From Laburnicola sp. R22_1 (taxonomy: Eukaryota; Ascomycota; Dothideomycetes; Pleosporales; Didymosphaeriaceae), in the NCBI GenBank assembly GCA_014281115.1, contig JACONQ010000006.1, forward strand, positions 2,542,001 to 2,606,000: 64,000 bases of DNA. The letters run 5' to 3'. The notes under the pieces are model-generated. The model saw only the letters and a program-made list of their open reading frames with translations, was not told the DNA's origin and made no database searches. This document shows, in pieces, positions 1-10,000 of the stretch. Within the stretch, counting starts at the first letter, position 1. Each line of letters begins with the position of its first letter. Made by a program: the position numbers and the translations under genes.

Positions 1-2
1 CG

Positions 3-1394
3 GGCGCTGAAGAGCAGGATGGAGGACGCGAACATTACGTCGACGTGGGAAAGAGCAAGTTGAGGAAGAAAGAAGTCGTTCCTCTGGGCCCGCAGTACAC
101 CGGAAGCCGGGTCAGCCGCCGCGCCGCTGAAGACGAGGACAGCGATGATCCTTTTGCAAGAGGATTTGATGGGAGCGGGAGCGAGGACGACAATAGAGGC
201 GCAAATGATTCTGCAGATGGCATAGCCTTGAACGGCGCGACACCAGCGAGCGACGAAGAAGAGGGAGAGTCAGACCAGAAGGAGGTCGACGATGACGGAG
301 AGAACTCAGATATGGAAGAGAACATGGATGATACGGACGATGGTGATGAGGCAGATTCTGAAGAGGGCTCAGAGAACGATGCGTCAGAGAACGAAGCCAC
401 AGGCGAGACGTCTAAGCTCCGCGACATGTTCAAAGATAGCAAAACACTCGCCACAGGCCTTGCCACTGCCGCTCAAGCCGATGTCGCAAAGGGCCAAGCC
501 ATCAAGACTCAACGAGAGACCTTCGATTCACTTTTGAACACCCGAATCCGACTGCAGAAGGCGCTCATTTCGACAAACTCGACGTTCGCCGAAACCTTCG
601 AAGACGCTTCGGCACCTGAAGCTTCGATTGAGGCCGCCGAGGCCGCTGCATTGACCCTCCTGAACAATCTGACCGATTTGAAACTTTCCATGGAAGAAGC
701 GCGTACGGGAGAGAAGCGGAAGCGGGCGCCTTTTAGCCCTTCAACTACCTCATCTGAGATCTGGGATATCTTGCGCACATCCGACTCCGCTGCGAAGAAG
801 CAACGGAAAGCTACCTTGGAGAAATGGTCCGCCAAAACTCGCACAGCCAGCGTTAGTACTTCCCAAAGGCAACTTAACGTCAGCGCGCAACAGAGCTTGA
901 CCGAAGTGCTCGAGACGCAACTCACCAACTCGACCCACCTCATTGCTCGAACCCAGACACCTCGCTCCTGTGCGCCACTCCAATCTGCCTCTTCCAAGCC
1001 GGCGCCCGATTCACGCATCTACGATGATGCCGACTTCTACGGCCTACTTTTGAAAGAGCTGCTCGAGCAACGGTCCGCTGATCTTTCCAACAGCGGCGCG
1101 GCAGAGTTCGTCGTACAAGCGCCATGGCAGGTAGCTCGTGAAGCGAAGACCAAGAAGATTGTGGACACCAAAGCAAGCAAAGGTCGGAAACTGCGCTACA
1201 CGGTGCATGAGAAGCTACAGAACTTTATGGCGCCGGAAGAGAGGGGGCTGTGGGGCGAGCGACAGAGAGACGAACTGTTTAGCAGTTTGTTCGGGCAGCG
1301 TCTTGCATTGGGTGAACAGGATGACGCGGAGAGCGAACAGGACGATGATGCCGTGGATGCTGAAGAGCAGGGCCTGATGCTGTTCAGAAATTAG
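3..1394 (+). CDS. BFR2: BFR2/AATF family protein, 5'-truncated by the window edge
   Basis: Nucleolar ribosome-biogenesis factor of the BFR2 (yeast)/AATF (TRAUB) family, which acts in early 40S/90S pre-ribosome assembly. The frame is open to the left edge: codons before the GTG at 45 continue the family's conserved block (EHYVDVGKSKLRK), so the true start lies upstream and 463 residues are visible. Visible order: a conserved N-terminal block; a strongly acidic Asp/Glu tract (about residues 30-125); the AATF leucine-zipper domain beginning with SKLRDMFKDSK (about 135-240); and the C-terminal TRAUB domain with YDDADFYGLLLKELLE (from residue 340) and SKGRKLRYTVHEKLQNF (about 392-410), followed by a second acidic tail. 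The stop is TAG at 1392-1394. I see no intron in the visible part. Family assignment is firm; the missing start is the only gap. Confidence 0.93.
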   Translation, partial: GAEEQDGGREHYVDVGKSKLRKKEVVPLGPQYTGSRVSRRAAEDEDSDDPFARGFDGSGSEDDNRGANDSADGIALNGATPASDEEEGESDQKEVDDDGENSDMEENMDDTDDGDEADSEEGSENDASENEATGETSKLRDMFKDSKTLATGLATAAQADVAKGQAIKTQRETFDSLLNTRIRLQKALISTNSTFAETFEDASAPEASIEAAEAAALTLLNNLTDLKLSMEEARTGEKRKRAPFSPSTTSSEIWDILRTSDSAAKKQRKATLEKWSAKTRTASVSTSQRQLNVSAQQSLTEVLETQLTNSTHLIARTQTPRSCAPLQSASSKPAPDSRIYDDADFYGLLLKELLEQRSADLSNSGAAEFVVQAPWQVAREAKTKKIVDTKASKGRKLRYTVHEKLQNFMAPEERGLWGERQRDELFSSLFGQRLALGEQDDAESEQDDDAVDAEEQGLMLFRN

Positions 1395-1826
1395 ATGTTT
1401 CTACATACAAGACCGATTTAGGCAAAGCAACGAGTGGCACGCACATGTTTCTGTGGCTGCCGTGCCTATAAATGAGCTTAATCACCATCAACGTATATTA
1501 GCCATAGCAAGTCTGTGTCTTTGAGGTTGCGCGAACGGTGAATCTGGCAAAGATTCACTGGCAGCCCGGCAACGTGCGAGATATTGCCCGTCCGGGGTCG
1601 TGAAGGTCCCAAACAGAATAAACAATCATATGACGTCCGTGCACTGCGGACCCCGGCAGGACGTCGATCTGGGGACTCCACACAGATCTCACGTTGAGCA
1701 GATGTCTCTCCCCTGGCAGGTTTTGGCAGAGGACAGGGGCGCCAGGTGTCCCCTGTTCTTTCTTTTCCATTGTTCTTAACAACAGTCGAGCCCCACGGGT
1801 AGAGCGTACAGGCGCATCTCGGCAAC
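1395..1826. promoter_or_regulatory. Intergenic region: BFR2 3' flank and hydrolase promoter
   Basis: 432 bp between two genes on the same strand. It must hold the BFR2 3' UTR and the promoter and 5' UTR of the hydrolase at 1827. A TATA-like CTATAAATGAG occurs near 1467, far from the start codon, and a short pyrimidine-rich stretch lies near 1750-1775. ORFs on the opposite strand here have no recognisable protein features and look fortuitous. Confidence 0.5.
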
Positions 1827-4785
1827 ATGCCCGTCAACACCATAACCGTAGGAGCAGCCGTCGCGCCCACCGTTATCGAAACGTACATCTCGCATTATCT
1901 CAAACGGCGACTGCTCAAACAAAAACCGACTGCGCATATCTCCTACCACGAGGGCCTCGAGCTCATCCGTCGCTTCCTCCACTACGCGTCCTTCCACCCC
2001 GTCGACGAGCTGCAGGCATTCACGTCGCAATGGGTTCCCGTACCGCGCTGGGTCCACGTCGAGCAGCTTGAGATACCGAAGGCGCAGGTGAAACGGTCGG
2101 CCGATTACATCCGCGCGCAACTAGGCCCGGAAGGTATCAAAGCGGTGGGTGGTCAAACATGGTGGGAATGGAGGCGGGAAGGCACAACACTCCAGGCAGA
2201 GTGGATCGAGATGCGCAAGGATATGGAGGAGCGGAAGAAGTCGGAGAACATCAAGGGCCAGCGCGTCATGCTGTACGTGCATGGCGGGGCGTATTATTTT
2301 GGCAGCGTGGACGAGCATCGTTACCAGATGCAGCGCCATGCTCGAAAGTTGAAGGCGCGGGTGCTGGCGCCGCGATACCGACTAGCGCCTCAGTTTCCCT
2401 TCCCTTGCGGCCTCCTGGACTGTCTCGCTGCGTACCTCCACCTGCTTGAGGCGAGGCATGACCCTTCTACCATCATCTTGGCTGGCGACTCAGCGGGCGG
2501 CGGCATGGTTTTGGCCATCTTGGTAACGTTGCGCGATCAAGGCATACCTCTCCCTGCTGGGGCAGTGCTACTTTCGCCTTGGGTAGATCTTACGCACAGT
2601 TTCCCTAGTTTAGGAGGAGATGGAAAGATGGACTACATTCCAGCACACGGCTTCCTTCATAAGCCAAGTATGAGTTGGCCGCCCCCTAATGCAGATGACA
2701 TGCTAGCGCTTGAGGGCAATACTCAAACTCAGGACAAGCAAAGTTCTGCTATGACGTCATCACGAGGGGACAAGGAAGAAAAGGAGGTAGAGAAGGAAGA
2801 GAAGAAGGATCGTGTACGAGGCTTCTCGCTCACAGTAGCCGACAAGCCCGACGTGAGCGATCGGTCGAACCCAGAAGCTAACGGGCTTACTGAGGAGGTT
2901 TGGATATCTCAGGACGGCAAATACAGCATTGGGCCGACATCCACGCTCTCTGTGCAGCTAGATGGGAAACGCATTGAGATCAAAGACCAAATTCAGCTCT
3001 ATGCGCCGAACCATATGCTCACGCATCCTCTAGTTTCGCCAGCGCTACAACCTTCACTAGGAGGCCTACCACCTTTGTTAATCCAGGTCGGTGGTGGAGA
3101 ACTTCTTCGAGACGAGCAAATATACATTGCCCACAAGGCTGCACAACCCCTTGCGTACCCTCCTCCACCGTCGAACCATCAGACCGCCGAAGCTATACAA
3201 GCTGGGTCAATTAGATATAGGCCTACCAATGTTCAACTACAGGTCTGGGACGATCTCTGTCACGTAGCGCCGACTCTCAGTTTTACTCGGCCGGCGAAGC
3301 ACATGTATCGAGGCGTCGCGCAATTTGGGGCATGGGCACTCGCTCGGGCGCAGCAAACATCCATTGACATAATGGACGACGAAAGCATCTCCATTGTAAG
3401 CGATGACTCGACGTCGACTTCGTCAGATAGTCAGCTTGCATCCCACGACATCAAGTTGAGCATGCCAAAAAGCGCCCAGCATGTAGGCTTCGAAAGCATA
3501 AACACCAAAGTAGATAAGGGATCTGTGGTGGGCAGAGCCGGTGATCCCATACCCGCTTTCGAGAATCACATGATCCGCCAGCGCGTCGACCGACATGGAC
3601 GGATCTACCCACTTCCGCCACCGAGCGAGCTTCAGGCACTCAACTTACCAAGTGCTGAAGTTGGCGTACCCAAACCAGGTCCGGTCAACAAGTGGATGAA
3701 AGCTCAGCAGCAATGGAACGGCAAGTTCGCTAAGCAGAAGCTCAAGATTCAGAGAGAGAGGATGAAGGATATGGAGAAGGGATATGAAGGGTTTGATGGC
3801 GAGACCCCGCCTCCTACAGCATTGGCAGGGCGAAGAGTAAAGGGAATGAAGAAGCAGAAGAAGGCGAAGAAGAGCTGGGGCATGGCGTTGTGGAGTCTAT
3901 GGGGTAGCAATCACGACGAATCAATAGTAAGTGTCTCCGATTTCATGAAGCCATAATCATCTAACAAAATTACCACAGCTTCAACGCGAAGAGCAAGCCG
4001 ACCATTCACCCGACCAAGCAACTGCCCCAGCCACCATCCGAGGTCTCGACCAAACCGCACTCGACGGCCCCGCAGATTCTCAACCCACAACCCCCAGATC
4101 CCCAGCCCGTCGAAAATCAACAAAACGGAATCACTCTGGTCTCGCCCCTGAAGACGACCCATCTCGGTCGCGCTCCCGCTCCCGCCACTCCACGGTCACA
4201 GACCGTGGCCAGATCACAGCCTCGATGGAAGATCTCACTTGTCTCGCTCCTCCGCACCCAGACCTGGCAGAAGCCACTGTCATCGCGCCCGAGCGCAAAG
4301 CCTCGCCTCTATCATCGCCCAGCAGTGAGCTCAGTAACCCTACTATAACTTTCTCCGTCGATAGCAAAGGAGAGAGGCCGCAGAGTCCTCCGACGTTGAT
4401 CCCGGATACTGATACGCTGAGTACGAGGCCGACGAGGGGTGGTGTTGCCTACCCGTTCCGCTTGAAGGTGGATGGGGTGGAGGGCGATGTTAATGCTAGT
4501 ATGGCCACTTTGCAGAGCGTTCATGTGGAGTCGCCAGGCCTAGAGGGAGAGAGTAGAGGAAGTAAGGAGTTGGGTGCTGGTGGCGAGGGTGTAGACGGTG
4601 CAGTTGAAAAGGGAGACGTGGAGAGACCGGGTGTGGAGAGGTTCGTTACTGCCGGGGCTGGGGAGCTTAAGGGTGACGCGAGAGAAGAGAAGGAGGAGGA
4701 GACGGCTGAAAGGCCGGGAATCGAGCGCTTCGAGACCGCAAGGGAAGATTTAAGCCCGCTTGTGGGGGCCGATGGGAAGTCGTGA
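1827..4785 (+). CDS. HSL-type alpha/beta hydrolase with long disordered tail (one intron)
   Basis: Serine esterase/lipase-like protein of the hormone-sensitive-lipase (alpha/beta hydrolase-3) family. Substrate cannot be told from sequence; fungal relatives are annotated as lipases or esterases. Coding is join(1827..3926, 3979..4785), 968 aa. Seen: HGGAYYFGS oxyanion motif (residues 152-160), nucleophile elbow GDSAGGG with Ser222, likely acid Asp429 in GELLRDE, and likely catalytic His479 in DDLCHVAP. A charged low-complexity insertion (about 298-345) splits the fold before the conserved LYAPNHMLTHPLVSP block. The C-terminal third, after about residue 515, is Lys/Arg-, Ser- and Glu-rich and looks disordered. 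It includes a basic KKQKKAKKS patch near 675, and in exon 2 an Arg-Ser tract and two imperfect repeats around RPGVERF/RPGIERF. No signal peptide; residues 8-22 are mildly hydrophobic. The splice joins in phase 0 and the downstream frame stays open for 268 codons with typical codon use, which supports one gene rather than two. Confidence 0.88.
3927..3978 (+). other. 52-nt spliceosomal intron of the hydrolase gene
   Basis: 5' site GTAAGT, branch-point candidate CTAAC at 3961-3965, 3' site CACAG ending at 3978. Removing it joins two open frames in phase 0. If retained, the frame ends after nine more residues at the TAA at 3954-3956, giving a 709-aa form without the second half of the tail. Confidence 0.85.
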
Positions 4786-4930
4786 GAAGTGGCTTGATGG
4801 TTTATTTTTTGGATCAGGTGTAAAAAGCACGTATATACCCACTCTCATCGATACCACCAACCTCATCCCCTAATACCAATCTAATACACTCTCTACCAAC
4901 TGTCAAACTCAACAAGCACACCACGCCATA

Positions 4931-4960
4931 CCGCACTACACCACACTACACCACACTACA
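4931..4960. repeat. Three 10-bp repeats overlapping the dehydrogenase stop codon
   Basis: Three head-to-tail copies of CCRCACTACA lie in the 170-bp space between the convergent hydrolase and dehydrogenase genes. The TAG stop of the - strand gene (4958-4956) lies inside the last copy, so slippage here could alter the 3' end. The rest of 4786-4930 is CA/CT-rich 3' flank with no other feature that I recognise. Confidence 0.7.
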
Positions 4961-6375
4961 CATCCTGCCTCGCCATCCACCCCTCCACCTCAGCTTTATA
5001 CTCGGCCCTCCACCTCGTCAGCGGCGGTCGCTCGTTGACGACATCGCCCACGCTCCAGAGCATGCGCTTTTTATCCGTGGCTTCGCTGACGTCGTTGTCC
5101 GGGCAGATGATGTAGAACTTATTGTCTTGCATTTTGCGCGTCATGTAGGTGGCGACTTGCTCGGGGGACCAGGCGCCGGCGGGCTTTTCTTGGGCTGCGC
5201 CTGGGTTGCTGGTCTGGGGTGGGTTAGTTGCGCCAGGGTGAGGTGTGGGTGGGTGGGTTTGAGGGGGTGGGTTTGAAGGGTAGGGGTGATGGGATGGGAT
5301 GGTGTATGCGAGGGGGGTATGGTAGGGTAAGGAGTAGGCCTCAGAACTCCCAGGACTTCAAACCAAGACCTCACGCGCACCGCCCACCCCTGGCGATCAC
5401 CACCACATCCATCACCACCGAGCTTACCTCACCCTCGCACCACGATCGCACCAAAAAAAAACGAAGGAAAAACGCCACTCACCATGCCCGTGAACGTCCA
5501 CCCCGGCACCAGCAAGTGCACAGACACGCCCTTTTTCTCTCTCAAGTCCCAGCTCAAATGCTCTGCAAGCGCTTTCACGGCTGCCTTGCTCGCGTTGTAC
5601 GCCGGGTTGCCTGGGGGGTTCGTGATGCCTTGCTTGGAGCCTGTGATTACGATGGCGGCGGGCGCGCTGTCTGTGGCGCGGGCTTGGAAGGAGGGGACGT
5701 AGGTATTGAGGCCGTTGATGACACCGTAGAGGTTTGTGGAGAGGATCTGTGAGGGTGGGTCAGCAGGGGCTGGGTATGGGTGGGTTTCTAGCTAGGGGGG
5801 ATGGATACGTCGGCCGAGGTATCGGGGCTGAACGATGGGGTGGCGTTGGGAAGGGTACAACGTGCGGTCCTGGTCCACGTGGAGATGGCCGAAGTCCGTC
5901 GGTCGACTACGTTGTAGTAGTGGCGGGTATCCCAACCCAGTCAACGTAGACCAAGCTTCCAGAACAGACCTTCCAATCGTATCGAACCGCATCCGGTCCC
6001 ATGCATGCATGCCGTCAAACGCACCCGCAACCCCCAAAACAAGAAACCCACAAATGAGACAGCTCCTCTCACCTTCTGGAAATACTCGCCATCGCCCCAG
6101 GTACCCATCGTCCCCACGCCCGCATTCAACATCAAAAAATCCACATCCCCCACCTTCTCCCTCACCCCCTTCCACTCCTCCTCTTGCCCAACATCCGCCT
6201 GCAAACACTGCACATCGCCCTTCAACGACCCCTTCGCGCGTTCCAAACTCTCCTTGTTGAAATCAACAACCGCAACGCGCATCCCACGCTCCAAGCACAT
6301 CTGCGCAACAGCAAGCCCAATGCCCGACGCACCCCCACTGATAAGCGCCCTAGAACCAGCCTGGAAAACGGACAT
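4956..6375 (-). CDS. Short-chain dehydrogenase/reductase (SDR), three exons
   Basis: Classical SDR oxidoreductase, NAD(P)(H)-dependent; substrate unknown. Coding is complement(join(4956..5213, 5483..5746, 6073..6375)), 825 nt, 274 aa, the usual classical-SDR length. Seen: Rossmann glycine motif SGGASGIG (residues 13-20); acidic Asp38 at the end of strand 2, which favours NAD(H); NAG at 84-86; structural Asn106; catalytic Ser138 (ITGSKQG), Tyr151 and Lys155 (YNASK); and PGW at 181-183. Exons join in phase 0 and restore the family's continuous core (YFQK joined to ILSTNLYGVING, and TFTGM to TSNPG). Start: first ATG of the open frame, four residues before the nucleotide-binding strand. No signal peptide, so probably soluble. 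It is convergent with the hydrolase and is the last gene before the AT-rich block. Both introns are much longer than the 52-nt intron next door. Confidence 0.9.
5214..5482 (-). other. Intron 2 of the SDR gene, 269 nt
   Basis: On the - strand it runs from GTGAGT (5482) to CCCCAG (5214), with an ACTAAC branch point just upstream of the acceptor. On the + strand one half is G/T-rich (GGTGGG runs) and the other C/A-rich (ATCACCACC runs), so the transcript could fold back on itself. Its acceptor-side 50 nt resemble those of intron 1. Confidence 0.82.
5747..6072 (-). other. Intron 1 of the SDR gene, 326 nt
   Basis: On the - strand it runs from GTGAGA (6072) to CTCACAG (5747), with a CTGAC branch point 12-16 nt before the acceptor. 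It splits the codons between the Lys of YFQK and the Ile of ILSTN in phase 0. It is about six times as long as the intron of the adjacent hydrolase gene and carries no recognisable coding content. Confidence 0.82.
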
Positions 6376-6930
6376 GGCGGTTCGACTCTCGCGCGAAAAT
6401 ACTAATGCTTAGTCTTGGTTGGTTGGGTCGGATGAACTGCTTGCAGCTGAAGTCAGCGTTTCAGCCCCTACTGGGGCAAGGCGTAGGGCCCCTGCGCTCC
6501 GTACAGCTTACACATTGGGATGGATTCAGTGTAGCGTGTACTACGCCACAAGCGCGTGTTTCTAGAAGGTAGGACAGAAGGAAGAGGGCGTGGCGGATAA
6601 GGAAGGTGGGTGGTTTACGGGGTTGAGAAGTCCGTGGTGTCAGAATTGGGGATGGGGGTTAGTCCTATCTTGAAGGGGCGCTGCAAAGGGGTGAAGCTTG
6701 GAATGTTATGGGCAAGCTATTGCAGTTGTAAAGATGTCCTAATCATGTAAAAGATAAGAAGGACAAGGACGAGTGGTTGCCGCTGGGTGAGGTGTAAATG
6801 GTCGGATCATCCGCTGTTAACCTGTTAACCCCGCCGTTAACCCCGCTATTTTTATGTGGAGAACGAGACGGATACTCCAGCTTCTCGGGCCTAATAGCAA
6901 GATTTTCGGACAATGCCCAGCCGAAGGCTA
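6376..6930. promoter_or_regulatory. SDR upstream region and transition to the AT-rich block
   Basis: 555 bp of balanced base composition upstream of the SDR start, expected to contain its promoter. I see no second gene reading away. Near 6,814-6,845 GTTAACC occurs three times in close succession. A small hairpin-prone AGCCGAAGGCT lies near 6,920. Composition changes to TA-rich within about 100 bp after this. Confidence 0.5.
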
Positions 6931-7036
6931 GGCTCCTGCCCTTAATAATAATAATAGGCTTAATAATACGTTTTATACGCTACCTACTATAACTTATTTA
7001 TAATAATTTCTTTTTTCCTTTAATAAAATACTAAAA

Positions 7037-7088
7037 GTGTTAAATAGTCTCTACAGCTAGCTATATAGATATTAATATCTAATATATT
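7037..7088 (+). repeat. Short dispersed repeat, copy 1 (second copy 63,114-63,160)
   Basis: About 47 bp shared in direct orientation with 63,114-63,160, with only a few differences. It includes GTGTTAAATAG, AGCTAGCTATATAG and the perfect palindrome TAGATATTAATATCTA. The two copies lie near the left and right ends of the AT-rich block. It may be the edge of a larger repeat whose remainder has diverged. Confidence 0.6.
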
Positions 7089-10000
7089 AGAAATTTTTTT
7101 TAGTAAGCATGTACACCTAGGATACCTGTGCAGCTCTATACACGCCTGCGCACACTTACGCGCTAAATACGCCCTAAGCGCCCTAGTAATACCTATTTTT
7201 TTTATATGCACTTGCGTAACTTTATATATAATTATATATAATTAGTGTTAAGCGTATAATAAGTTACTATAACACGCCTTTGTGTTATAGCGCTAGATAG
7301 AACTATACTTAATTATATACTATTTATAGCTAAAGCGTGCTATATATACTAACTATCTAATCTATATACTTCTATATTTGCATAGTTAGTATTAACTATA
7401 GAGTTTATAAGTATATATACTTTATAATAACTTACTTCTATATAGCGCATTATAATTTACTATAAAAGTCTTCTAATTATTTATATATAAGTAGTAGTAA
7501 AATTAATTAATATACTAACTATTATATTATTATAAGTAGTAGTAGAATTAATATATATACTAGCCTTTATAGTTTTTATTTATATATAATTATTAGTAGG
7601 GTTAATATGTATACTACCCTTAGTAGTAATAGTAAGAGCAAATCTAATTTATACTAAGTGGATTACGTATACTAATATTATATATATAGAATATTAGGTA
7701 TATTACTTAACTATACTACACTATAGTTAGTATTTACTTTAAAGACTACTTAGATAATTGTAGATATAGTGTGTTACTATAGCTTTTAGAACTACACGCT
7801 CTCTAGTACTATCTTTAGGCTTAGGTTTTTTACGCCTTATACCTAGGGGACTATATTATTAAAAGACTTATTATTAGTAATAATGTGTTTCCTAGGGCTG
7901 TAGTAGGCTATATATAGTATTAGACCTACCTTAAGCTTCTTTTCTATATACCCTATTATGCTAAAAGTCTTATTTCTAAGTATTTCTAGTAGACTAGCTC
8001 TCCTTTATATCTCTATATAAACTCCTTCTTATTATTACTAGTGTTAAGAAAAATTCTAAGATTAAGTAAGTTCTTATATAATATTAGAAAATACCTATAA
8101 CTCTATCTTATACGTACTATTTTATATCTCTATCTAATATTAGCACAAATATAGTTATTAATATAAATATCTTTTTTAAGTTTAGGTATTATTAGTTCTT
8201 TAGCACCGCGCGTGTCTATACTTATATTAAATAAGGTGTTCTCTTATATACTACTCTTGTCTAACACTAGCTATACTTATTAACCGCCTATTTACTATTA
8301 CTTATAGTAAACTTACTATATTATTCTACTAGTTAAATTTAATATTGCCCTTATCTAATACTAACTATACTTATTAACTACTTATTTATTATTACTTATA
8401 GTAAATTTACTATATTATTTCACTAATTAGGTTTAATATTATCCTTATCTAACGCTAGCTATACTTATTAATTACTTATTTATTATTACTTATAGTAAAC
8501 TTACTATATTATTCTACTAATTAGGTTTAATATTACTATTATCTAACGCTAACTATACTTATTAACTGCTTATTTATTATTACTTATAGTAAACTTACTA
8601 TATTATCCTACTAGTTGGATTTAATATGCGTAGCCTCTTTACTACTCTCTAGCCCTAGCTTTATTAACTTTTTTAGTACTATAAGAGCGTAAATATTAAA
8701 TAGATTATTGCAGTTACTATTGTTTAGTAATAGTAGTAATATTATAATTTAGTAATATTATAATTTAGTAATATTATAATTTAGTAATCTTATTTTATAA
8801 TACGGCCCTATATAAATATCTTAGTAAGTATCTATTTTAACGCACTTATCCTCTTCTATAGCCTCTTAATAGTATTATATAAGGCTTATAATATTAGTAA
8901 GTTACATAGTTTAAAAGTAAAGCTACTTACCCTTAATTTTATCTGCTAAGATGCATTAAGTTAATCTTAAACCCCCTTTTTACTCCTTTAGCGTAGTATA
9001 TAGTAGTAATCTAAAGTATGCTACTATACTCTCTATTAGAGTTTAGAAGTACTATTTTAAGTTAGGTGCCTTTATAATAGGGGTAAAGCTAATATTTATA
9101 CTAAATAGATATCTAGTTACTAGACTAATAAATAGGTTGCTATAAAACCTACCCTTTTCTATTTACTCTAGTATTAGTATACTATAAAAGTATATAATAA
9201 GTATATTAGGCGTAATATATATTAACTATATCTAATAAGAGAAAGCTAAATCTCTCTAGTGCTCTTAAAACTTTAGGCTAGATGTCTAGTATAGAAGTAA
9301 ATAGCTAGTAATAGTCTTATACTATATCTTAAGCAGCTACTACGCACTATAAATAATAGCTCTAAATTTTATTATATACCTTAATTTTGTTAGCCTATAC
9401 TATTTGTATTAATAAGTCTAGCATACGTACTATTTTTAAGCCTATATTTATAATAATATATAGTATATTCTACTACTCTTTATAGTTAATATACTATATG
9501 CCTAAGCCTAGACGTTTATAATTAGGTGCTATAGTAGTTTTATATATCTCTTAATATATAGAGTTGACTTTGTTAGCTTAATAGGTCTCTCTTTTATTAG
9601 TAACCTTATAATTACTATTATAGAAATAGCTCCTATAATAATAGACTCTTCTTATAAGGATAGTTTAGGCCTTTGCGCCACCCTCTACTAAGGCATTTTT
9701 ACAGCCAATATTATTAATAGTATTAATATTATTAGACTAGACGTACTTTATAGTAAGCTTAGACTAGTAGTAGGTAAATCTATTATAAGATTAGGTAGCG
9801 TCTAAGTCTTATATAGATAACTACTTACAGATTTTATAGTAATATAGTTTTTTATATAATAGTTTCTAATATAACTAGAAAGTTACTAGTATATCTTCTT
9901 ATTTACCTATACTATATTATTAAGATAGTTATACTATAGACGCTATCTTTCTCTTTTTTCTAAACGTCTTTAGGTGCTAGTGTATATTAAAGCTATATAG

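Noticed and set aside
35..1176. Antisense ORFs of 77-169 codons opposite BFR2
   Set aside because: They mirror the codon bias and acidic tract of the real gene (Ser-rich shadow proteins) and have no family features.
1478..2120. Antisense and overlapping ORFs around the hydrolase start
   Set aside because: They overlap a well-supported coding exon and show no domain or motif.
4225..4785. Separate + strand gene of 186 aa downstream of the hydrolase
   Set aside because: The frame is open upstream to 3979 and joins in phase 0 through a canonical 52-nt intron, so it is exon 2.
5228..5752. + strand ORFs (174 and 72 codons) across the SDR gene
   Set aside because: They cover introns and exon 2 of the SDR, whose - strand frame has all catalytic residues.
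6798..6992. 64-codon ORF at the edge of the AT-rich block
   Set aside because: It ends in low-complexity Ile/Leu from ATA/ATT runs and has no recognisable feature.
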